Source of the DNA: Tetraselmis striata
Taxonomy: Eukaryota; Chlorophyta; Chlorodendrophyceae; Chlorodendrales; Chlorodendraceae
Direction: 5' to 3'
DNA: 64,000 nucleotides
NCBI GenBank assembly: GCA_006384855.1
Contig: VCJN01000857.1
Coordinates: 62,001 to 126,000, forward strand
Shown: in pieces, positions 55,962 through 64,000 of the stretch
Layout of the letters: the number at the start of each line of letters is the position of its first letter
Numbering within the stretch: position 1 is the stretch's first letter
Made by a program: the position numbers and the translations under genes
Notes under the pieces: model-generated
Told to the model about the DNA's origin: nothing
What the model saw: the letters and a program-made list of their open reading frames with translations, nothing else
Database searches by the model: none

Positions 55962-58900
55962 TCACGCCGCAGCCACTTCCGCCACACCCGCCGCTGCCGC
56001 CGCCGCATCCATTTGATCCTTGACCTGAGCCGCCATGTCCTCCGCCCTGAACTCCGCCTGCAGGACCGTCAGGTCCGGCTTGCGCAGGTGCATCGGCTCG
56101 TATACCAGGAACTCCTCCGGGAACACGCCCGTGGCGTCCAGCGCCTTGCCGTTCTCGCTCAGGCAGCCGACTGCGTTCAGCACACCTCGACAGTTCCACC
56201 GAATCTGCGGGTGCGGCACCGCCACGTCGTCGGTCAGGATCCCTCCAGCTTCTCCCCAGAGGCATGAGGCTGATCGGGGCCAGTGCATTGGCAACGGTGC
56301 ATCGGCGCCGGTTTGCATCAGTGTGAACAGTGCCAATATACTAAGTGGCTACAGGCGTGGTTACGGTCGTATGGGTGGGTTAAACCCACTCATCTACGCA
56401 ATCAAACAACGAGACTTGGATAGTCGGGAAGTACTGCATGGGCTGACTCCACGATTGCCCAGCCTAGCGCACGTTATCGGTGACGAGTGAGGTTTATGAC
56501 CGCCTGGGTTGGAGATGCGTGGAGTAGTGTATGGCGCCGCGGCGAGCGTGCGGATAAAATGTGATGATAAATACCACCGGATGCTGTGGCAGCAATGTGT
56601 CAGCGAGCCAAACACAGCACGCACAAAATTTCTTACCCTTGGTTGGAGGGAGGGAGGCTGGGAGGGAGAGGCTCGGTGCAATTGCCGGACAGCCGCCATA
56701 TTGCTTGCACACGAAAAGCCAGAACTAGTCCATATTGGGAGAAGGGGGGGGGGGGGGGGGCGGGGGGAGGATTTGTGAAGTGGGCAATTCGCGTCCAAGC
56801 GGTGTCACTGCGGACATGTATTTTTCGTCATCAAGCCTGTCAATTCTTTATATTCGATTTCTACACACACACTTCTTATATTAGGGACACCAAAAATCAG
56901 ATGGTTATTATTTCAAGTTCGGCCGCATTCCTTATTACAGCCCACAAATATCACGCCAAGTGGCAAGCGTACTTCCACGGAGGCGCGCCGCTTGCCATTG
57001 CTAATCGTTTTGCCTCTAACTATCCACGCCAGCTAGAATGACACACATTTGTACTACCCCCTAGTCCCCCACAACATAGCAGAAACAGCATCAGCACCAC
57101 TGACGGGACTCACCAATGCGCGCGGGGGTGTTGCACGCATCACGGCTTGGGAGCAGAGGCAGGGCGGGCGGGCAGGGGGGCAGACAACCACCTTGTTCCG
57201 TGTGCTCTGCTGGTACAATTGCACCAGAGGCGGCACCGCGCCGTACTTCACGATGCGCGCTTTGTTGGTGTCGCTCAGCGTGGTGAGATGGCGCAGGCAG
57301 CCGCAGATGGCCACCACGGCGTTCTCCTCCTCCGGGGTCAGCTTGACCTTTGCGGCCTTTCCCTTCTTGCCCTTCTTCTCCTTGGCGCCCTTCTTCCCCT
57401 GCTCACCCACACACCGAGCGGCCCGAGCACTCATGCGCACGCCTCCCTCAGCACTCCTGATCGCTGCTGAAAGATCTGCCGGGGGGGGCAGGGGGAGGTC
57501 GCACCTTGGGCGGTGGGGGCGGCGCTAGGATGGTGCAGAGGAACTTGCACAGTCGGAACGTGAGCCCACACGAGTCGATCACCACACAGTAGCGGTCCTG
57601 CACACAGACAGAGCTGCTCTCAGCCCGTCTGATCCGCTCTCGCCAATACACCCATTTAGCAAGGATATCAGGGGTTATGGCATGTTGAGGGGAGAGGGAG
57701 TTTGTTGTTTTTCGGGGGGGGGGGGGGGGGGATAGAAGTTTCGTCTAGATGAAACCGCTGGCAGGCAGGTCAGGCCCTTATTAGTACTGCAGAGTGTTTC
57801 GGCACCGGTATACCAAAAACAATAACTGCGTGAAACTGACGCGCAGCAACGGAGTCGAAAATTCCGACTTTTATGATGTGTCCTTTTGCCGCGTATGCAA
57901 TGTATGTGGAGGATGGAGCATTGAGGCAATCTTTGAATGTGACCTGCACTGAGTATATACGGGTCCCGGGGCAGCATAAATGAGAACACTGTAAATGAGA
58001 GCCTGCCCAGCCTGCCAGAGGTCAAATCCAGATGGCAAACTTGTAACGGACCTATAGCGAATGTTCTTATAGGTTGCAGGCAAGCCCAAGCTGGGGCATA
58101 ATAAACACTTGTTCTTATAGCGGTGTTGGGGCACCTACGCGAGCCCTTATTCGAATCCTGAAGCTTGGATCGATGCCTGAAATCTGTACAAGACCGTCTC
58201 CAGTAGGTCCGCTACGATTTCGTGTGCGTTTGACCTCCGACAGGCTGGGCAGGCTCTCATTCGCATGTTTTCTATATACTGCTGATTCTTATTATCCTTA
58301 CCGCGCCAGCACTAACCGTACCGGAAAGAAAATATTTCTTTAAAACAGCAATGGTCGCTAGCAATACCCTCCGCGCTGTGGTGTGAAAAACTGCTCGGAT
58401 ATTGTGGGATGAAGCGACGAAGGGGGACGCGAAAAGACGATTCGTTCGTCCGCCCAATGATATTTACCGCCCGGCTGCGTCGTTGTGTTTCAGCCACTGC
58501 CGCCGGAATGGGTGGGTGGCGGTGCGACACGCACGTGCGTGGCGTGGGCCGGCCCGCACCTCTAGGGAGAGGTTGTAGAGGATGGTGCACGCGTAGCCGC
58601 GCGTCTGCACGCTGAGGTGGCGCTCCCAGCCGATCCGGAGGCTGCTGGTGCCCACGTCGTGCGGGTGCAGCTCATCGGCGTCGGGCACCGGCGGGCGCAC
58701 GTGCTGGACGGGGAGGTAGCGCACGTCGATCTGCGGCATTTCCACCGACGACTTGGCCTCCTCCACGGGGGGCAGGTTGGGCGCCTGGTGCGTGCTCAGG
58801 TGAGTCCCGCGGCGCGCGCCGAGCTTGGCTTTGCCGGGCTTGCCGGGAGGCGCGTTGCTGCTGCCCAGCCGGGGCAGGATGGTGCTGGCCGGTACGCTGC

Positions 58901-60780
58901 TGCTGATGGCCTTGGTCCGTGCGGCAGGGCCGTGGTCGCGCTTGAGCTCCTTCTCGCGCTCCTTCGCCTCGCGCTGCCGCTGCGCTTGCAGCTGCTCCTC
59001 CCGGAACTTCACCGCCGCCTTGAGCTGCTCCCGCTGCTCCGCCAGCTCCAGCTCCCGCCGCACTGCCTGCTCCCCCCTGCGCACATCGCAACCCCAACAG
59101 CAGCATCGACATTTCTCAGACAAAGCACGACACCGAAGGACACCCATTCTTTGTAGTACGACGTAGGGATATCATGGCAGGGCCACGGCCACAGCCACAC
59201 CCGATTGGGACCGGGTGGATGCCCTTTAGGTACCCCCAGGCCTGAGAGCTGCGCGTAGCTTGAACCATATCATACCATGAGCTATCGCGAGCTCGAATGC
59301 CCACAAGATATCCCACAACCAATGCCCAGCGCGCCGCCTGTCTGCCAAGCAAGCGTCAAGTGCTTGTTTGCTCGCATCAACCTTGCACATCAGTCTCCTC
59401 CCTAAACACATGCCGACTAGTCCTATAAGCGCATTACATGCGTACGCGAGCCAACACACATTAAAGAACCCTCATGATAAGCCTCAAATTAGACTTGCAT
59501 GCTTAGGCGAGACCGCTCGCCATAGTTCCGCTATATTGTCGTTCGCTATAGTTCCGCCATAGTGTCGTCTACATTCGACCTATGGCAGGCCGGGCAGGTC
59601 CTCACCCGCAGTGTGCTTGGGCACCCGCAGTGTGCAGCTCCCCATCAGCGGTGCTCATTGGCAGGCGATGCATACCACTGTTGGATACCAGTGCATGGTC
59701 GCATGTCACGCGGCGCCGCACCCTTCCGCTGTGTCTACCCCTACCTCGTGACAACTGCCCATCGTCCCAACCCAGCCACCCCTTACCCTCCGCCAAGCAT
59801 GCAGGGCTCCTCTAGATCCTAGCCACCTCCCCCTGTCAAGAGCCGCCAGGGCTGCGAGCTCCCACCTCCAAGCGGGATCGGGGGTTGTGGGGAGAAGGGG
59901 GAGGGGGTTCACACCGTCTTTTGCTGTTCTCCACTGCGGATAGCACGAAAAAGTGCGGCGGTGGGGACACCATGTCCGAGAGCAGCTTGATGCCACCCGC
60001 TTCCGCCACAGTCCGCAGGAAGGTGGGCTCCTCCGCGAGGCGCATGAGGCAGCCGGCGGCCGCGTTGAGGGCGCTCTCCCGCTTGCAGCTGCGCAGCATG
60101 GCGAGGAGCGCGCGCGCCCCGCCGGCGCTGGCCGCCTCCGCCTTGAGGTCGTCGCGCCCCATGGCCAGGTAGCGCACGAAGAAGGCCAGCTCCACCTTGG
60201 CCTTCTCGTTGTGGCTGAGCGGGTCGGACAGGAGGCCCAGGAAGTGGCGCCAGTTGATGGGGGAGCAGTTGTTGATGATGCGGTTGCGGCAGCGCTGCCC
60301 CTCCACCAGCAGCCGGAGCACCCCGGCGACTCGCTCCTGCCCGACCGCCAGGTTCCCCAGCGCGTCGGACAGCACCTCGAAGCCGTTGCCCAGCGTGGAC
60401 TTGGCGCTCAGAAACTTGTCCCGGTACTCCTCCTCCTCCGCCAGCAGCCGCAGCAGCGCGGCCGCGATGGTGCGCTCCGTGTCAGTGATGGAGGCGGTGC
60501 GCGCGTTGTCCGCGTCCAGCACCGCGATGCTGGTCGCCACCGCGCCGTTGTCGTACATCTCCTGCTGCGTCTCCTTGGCGTTCAGCGCGTGGTACCACAG
60601 AAGGAAGCCCGCCTCCGTGCGGCCCAGCGTCGGGTTGGACTTCCCCAGGCCGCCCCCCTTCCAGCAGTCCAGCAGGGATACGATATCATCCTTGATCTCG
60701 CTTGTCGACTCCTTGTACAACACGGAGTGTGCCAGACGCTCCTTCTCGCGCTCCGCTGCAGTAGTCGCTGGCGCCGCCAT
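55962..60780 (-). CDS. Armadillo-like repeat protein (about 5 exons)
   Basis: Exons, 5' to 3': 60780-59969, 59076-58560, 57597-57505, 57398-57192, 56348-55962. The first four junctions keep frame. The last exon's start is the only phase-0 acceptor I found, so another small exon could be missing. Total is about 671 residues. Residues ~1-270 are helical repeats (EKAKVELAFFVRYLAMGR, GGARALLAMLRSCKRESALN, AAAGCLMRLAEEPTFLRTVA), the armadillo pattern. A basic, charged coiled-coil-like segment (QREQLKAAVKFREEQLQAQR) and a G/P-rich linker follow. More repeats appear near the C-terminus (ENAVVAICGCLRHLTTLSDT, KARIVKYGAVPPLVQLY). Such proteins are scaffolds; no partner can be inferred. At least three SINE/MITE-like copies lie in its introns. 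Confidence 0.7.
57728..58280. repeat. SINE/MITE-like short repeats, copies h, i and j
   Basis: Three copies within 550 bp of one armadillo-gene intron. Copy h (+) at 57,728-57,800 has TTTCGTCTAGATGAAACCGCTGGCAGGCAGG. Copy i (-) at about 57,975-58,120 has GAGAGCCTGCCCAGCCTGCCAGAGGTCAAA and ACCTATAGCGAATGTTCTTATAGGTTGCAGGCAAGCCC. Copy j (+) at 58,185-58,280 has TTTGACCTCCGACAGGCTGGGCAGGCTCTCATTCGCA. Listed motifs are pieced from shorter blocks. Confidence 0.55.
59445..59640 (+). repeat. SINE/MITE-like short repeat, copy k (longest)
   Basis: Longest copy: CATGATAAGCCTCAAATTAG opens it. Two tandem CGCTATAGTTCCGC-type blocks follow, then TGTCGTCTACATTCGACC, GGCAGGCCGGGCAGGTCC and TCACCCGCAGTGTGC. 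It lies in the first intron of the armadillo gene. Confidence 0.6.
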
Positions 60781-60841
60781 GCTGCACCGGCGCCTCTACT
60801 CACAGACCTCCCCCTTCACCGGCCGGGTCTCCCGCTGGGTG

Positions 60842-61435
60842 ATGCTACACGTTTTTTTACCTCCAACTCTGGCGACTCGTTCCCACCGTCTGCAATTGCC
60901 ACACCTTCCCCTGCTGGCGCACGCGAAACCCAGGCGAAGCCGCGTCTCCTGCAGCCAGGTGCAACTCCGCGATGGCAGCTCCCCAACTCGGAGCCGGGCT
61001 GGCGGTCGCTCTTCTAGCACCACCGCCTTCTGCTGGCCACAGCCGACGGCATGCGGAGATGGGTCGGGGACGCCCCGCCCCCCGCGCAGCCCCCGAGCCG
61101 GGTGCCCAGTGCCCGATTACTTTGCTCCCAACCCACTCCGACCGAGCTCAACGGCAATTTCTGCGCACGCGCGGCCACTCGAGTCACAGGAGCGCTGGAA
61201 TCCGCCACAACACAACACTCAGCACTGGGCGGACTACGAGAACCGCGACGTCATCACCGCCATGCAGCGCTGGGAGTACAAACTCGTACGCTTTCCGCCG
61301 TGCGCTGGGCATGCGCTGCTGCTGCAGCCGGCTGGCCGCGGACGCGACCGAAGCTGTCGCTCCACCCGTAGCAGCAAGAAGCGGTCAGCGCATATTTCTT
61401 CGCTGCAGTACGGAGCAGAGCAGCCAGGCGTGTGA
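60842..61435 (+). CDS. Possible first exon of an unrecognised gene divergent from the armadillo gene
   Basis: An open frame of ~197 codons begins at 60,842 with a basic, hydroxylated-residue-rich leader (TLATRSHRLQLPHLPLLAHA) that could be a transit peptide. A more ordered stretch follows: ERWNPPQHNTQHWADYENRD then VITAMQRWEYKLVRFPP. A donor-like GTGAGT follows the GV codons near 61,432; GTACGC inside KL|VRF is an alternative donor. No downstream exon could be found before the retroelement at 61,640. Only about 60 bp separate its start from that of the armadillo gene. It may be a real gene cut off by the retroelement, or chance. Confidence 0.3.
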   Translation: MLHVFLPPTLATRSHRLQLPHLPLLAHAKPRRSRVSCSQVQLRDGSSPTRSRAGGRSSSTTAFCWPQPTACGDGSGTPRPPRSPRAGCPVPDYFAPNPLRPSSTAISAHARPLESQERWNPPQHNTQHWADYENRDVITAMQRWEYKLVRFPPCAGHALLLQPAGRGRDRSCRSTRSSKKRSAHISSLQYGAEQPGV

Positions 61436-61639
61436 GTTGGTGCCGCCACCTTTCCTGTGCCTCGCATGCTTTGTGCTCGGGCAGATGCCGCATGCAGTAC
61501 TGTAGTGGCTACCGGTGTAGTATCGCAGCGCCGTGCGAAGCAGCGGCAACATCATAAATGAACATACAGAACCTGCTGTGCCGGTGCCAGGGTGGGATAT
61601 ATATATGGCGGGTATGTACGGGTATATATTGATTACGGG

Positions 61640-62321
61640 TACATATAATTACATGAGCTAGCAGCAGAAGGCGATATCGGAAATCACCAAAATACAAGGC
61701 AATCAGAAAGGTCCTCTACATCGACTGCGGGGTGGAAGCAGGAACATGAGAAGACGCAGAGTGGGCACGAGCACACGCATCAGACTTGGCCATCTGCACA
61801 CCGGCAGAGAGAATGCCGCCCAGGGTACCATGCACGCAAGCCGAGACCCGCTGCAACAGCCTCCGCCGTGTGCGCGACAGGTGACGGCGGAACTCAGCAG
61901 GTTGGCCGGCGACAAAGTTTCGAAGTGCCTGAACGGATTGACCACGAAGAAAGCAAGAGGTCGGGGCGGAAGGACCGCCAGGGAAGTTGCGCACAGCCAA
62001 CAGCACCGCGAAGATGTAGACCACAGTCAAAGCGGACTTCCCGAGTCGGCCGCGGTCCTCAACCACAAAAGGGTAGTACCGGTGAACACCCTGCACTGGG
62101 GCGGAAGACGCCCGGTCCGCTGCCAACTTAGCATGCTCCGCCTCGGTCGCCGCGATTCCCGGGATGCACCAGCGGGGGTCGTTGCTCCAAGTGGGGGTCG
62201 TGGAGGACACGCACGCGAAGTCGATCATGTAATCGCACGCTGCCCCTCCCCACCCCGCCAGCGTCAGGTCCGACGGCCGCGAGCGGTCCGCTGGGCGCAG
62301 CCCACTCGTCTCAAGGGTCAA
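61640..62321 (-). mobile_element. Retroelement C-terminal protein and 3' end, probably LINE-type
   Basis: The minus-strand frame 62,321-61,716 encodes ~200 residues: RSRPSDLTLAGWGGAACDY, then VHRYYPFVVEDRGRLGKSAL, then [23 protein letters not shown]-(D/E)xK-like nuclease tail after a reverse transcriptase is the likeliest identity, from the R-P-x-D and E-D-R-G-R-L-G pattern (inference). The 3' untranslated tail, with ATTACATGAGCTAGCAGCAG and AGGCGATATC, recurs at 52,780 and 8,060, so at least three 3' ends of one family are in this window. The reverse transcriptase itself is not present upstream. Confidence 0.55.
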
Positions 62322-62370
62322 GTTACGGGTACATACGGGTACATATCAATTGTCAAGGCGTTTCAAAGGC

Positions 62371-62410
62371 GGGGGGGGGGGGGGGGGGGGGGGGGGGGGT
62401 GGGGGGGGGC
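62371..62410. repeat. Long G homopolymer
   Basis: About 40 bp of almost pure G with one T interruption, just upstream of the retroelement protein; the longest such tract in the window. Confidence 0.9.
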
Positions 62411-63400
62411 TGTGGTTTGCCGAAAAGGCGGCTTGATTACAGTTATTTCTAAGTCAGGAGCATGTCGGCAACCCGCGAGGACACATAGCACGAAGTGAGG
62501 CAGGGAGGGAGGGACGCGGCCCGCCACATGGTAGGCGGGGCGCGAAGATGGAAGATGGGGACAGCAGATAGCCCACTAGCTTTTAACAAGAATTTTACCT
62601 TGATTGCGGTCGATTCGCAGCGTGGTGCTGGAGTTATCCGTATACTCGTACGAAACGTTTGTACGGCAGATTTCGTGTAGTGTTGGAGCATACTAGTACG
62701 CGAACTACCGTGCTTTTGAGTTCGAAGTTTTAGCTGCGAGCACTACATGCGTGCCACATTTGTATAAACGCGTACGCAGTAGGCGAACGCTCGCAGCGGT
62801 CGCCATGCGGAAAAGGACACCCCAACTACTCGCAATCAACATTTCAAAGGGGGGGCGGTTTGGTTTGCCAAGCTCAGTCTTGGGGCACGGCGCAGGAGGG
62901 CGCCGGCCGGCTTGAAGGGCAGACGAGGGGCGGTCAAAATTCCGGGGCCGGGCACCGGGGCCGAAGGGGGAGCCGGAAGGCGACCACTGGCCACTTGGGG
63001 GACCGACGCCACAGCGCACTCCCATGCGGCCCGGCGCAAAGGGGTCCGGGGAGGGCGGGAGGACAACCACCTCCGATGCCATTTCCGAGAGGCGCTGATG
63101 CCAGCCGCGGTCGGGTCAGAAGGGCACGATGACGGTGGACGCCGCGCTAGAGGTGTGAAGTTTGATGACGAGGTTAGTTGTCAATGAGGCCCCAAGGGGG
63201 GTGCACCAGTTGTGCTCACGACGTCATGCGCCATCGGAGAGGCGCAGACTGTCGGTGGCTTCGTTGCAAGGTTCACGCCAGCGGGAGTTGTAGCGCGGGA
63301 GCCTCGCGTTCTCCATGGTAGCAAAGCGGTCGATGGTGTGACGCCCCCATATGTTCTCGAGGTGGTTGAAGTGGCGGAGGCTGAACGTCCAGTCGTCGTA
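62411..63400. other. Retroelement flank, no host gene recognised
   Basis: GC-rich stretches at 62,840-63,190 are open in several frames but match no family I know. They lie downstream (on the minus strand) of the DIRS-like RT fragment and may belong to the same element. Confidence 0.35.
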
Positions 63401-64000
63401 GTCAATTTAGCGGCTGAGGCGGTCATCCCATATGTTCGATGTGGTCTTGATGCAGCGCGCACGGATGGAGAGGTCGTTGGAGTCAAGGATGAACCACAAT
63501 TTCCGCATCTCCGTCATGAGCAGTGGGGAGCGACAGATGAGGTTGGCGAGGACGTTGGCCACACCCATGTGAGGCAGCGCGGAAGTGGTTGCGCAGCGCT
63601 TGACGTCCCCCATGCTCAGCTTGGCGCGGAGCACTCCTTGCGAGGTCACCGCGAAGTCGGGGCGTCGTAGATGGCGGTTGAACGCCGCTGTGAGCGAACA
63701 AAAGTAGTAGGGGCTCAGGCTCCACCCCATGGGCAGCCCCGCCAGCCGGTCGCACAGCCTGCCTCGGTAGTTGACGGTGAAGTAGTCTCGGTCCTCGGGA
63801 GCGATGCCGACGGCGTAGAAGCCATCATGTAGGTCTATGGAGAGCATGTAGTCGCCGGGCCGAGCCAGGTGACGCAGCCGTGTGAGAGTCTCGAAACTCA
63901 TCAGGCTTCGCTCCTCGCAGTACCGGTTGAGGGGTCGTAGATCGATTACGAGCCGCCATTTACTGACGCCCGACTTACGTTCGAGGAACAAGCGAAAAAC
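63400..64000 (-). mobile_element. DIRS-like retrotransposon fossil, RT and RNase H pieces, runs off the window
   Basis: A minus-strand RT opening (KWRLVIDLRPLNRYC, YMLSIDLHDGFYAVGI, LAGLPMGWSLSPYYF) of the DIRS/tyrosine-recombinase retrotransposon type is followed by a stretch ending in NIWDDRLSR, which matches the end of DIRS-type RNase H domains (N-x-x-A-D-x-L-S-R). The 5' part lies beyond the right edge. The copy is broken; no recombinase is recognisable downstream. Confidence 0.65.

Noticed and set aside
59953-61017. 354-codon plus-strand frame
   Set aside because: It is the GC-rich shadow of the armadillo gene's first exon on the opposite strand.

Overview
This window looks like nuclear DNA of a green alga, most likely chlorophycean. 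The evidence is GC-rich coding exons cut by many short introns with GTGCGC/GTGAGC donors and CAG acceptors, a plastid-type MutS2 with a transit-like N-terminus, TGTAA (the algal polyadenylation signal) a short way past several stop codons, a proline-rich SPPP surface protein, and long G or C homopolymer runs in introns. I cannot name the species. Intergenic DNA is AT-richer and full of repeats.

Layout. 1-690 is a 30-bp-period array of palindromes. About 1,900-6,720 (-) holds a broken Ty3/gypsy retrotransposon that carries a C5 cytosine DNA methyltransferase. 7,426-17,703 (-) is an 18-exon MutS2 gene whose introns hold a LINE 3' fragment, a perfect hairpin and a 65-bp minisatellite. 18,186-20,031 (-) is a 5'-truncated LINE. 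20,200-23,520 is transposon-derived. 23,917-27,891 (+) encodes a NELF-A-like elongation factor in 8 exons; two PIF/Harbinger-like elements in opposite orientation flank it. 28,000-35,186 is mostly gene-poor, with an unrecognised coding-like stretch at 31,640-34,140. 35,187-37,900 (+) is a 7-exon cyclophilin. 39,402-44,586 (-) is a type II glycosyltransferase-like gene. 46,416-48,613 (+) encodes an EGF-like, proline-rich, single-pass surface protein. 49,279-52,850 holds two kinds of duplicated repeat unit. 53,462-54,979 (+) is a WrbA/flavodoxin quinone reductase with an acylation-type N-terminus. 55,962-60,780 (-) is an armadillo-repeat protein. The right end (61,600-64,000) is retroelement debris, including a DIRS-like reverse transcriptase running off the edge.

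Exon models were built by hand from splice consensus and frame continuity. For MutS2, NELF-A, cyclophilin, WrbA and the EGF protein, the summed exon lengths are divisible by three and every junction keeps frame. The genes do not form a pathway; they are independent housekeeping and surface genes embedded in repeats. The most interesting items are the retrotransposon-borne methyltransferase, the NELF-A homologue (NELF is generally regarded as missing from plants), and the palindromic array at the left edge.
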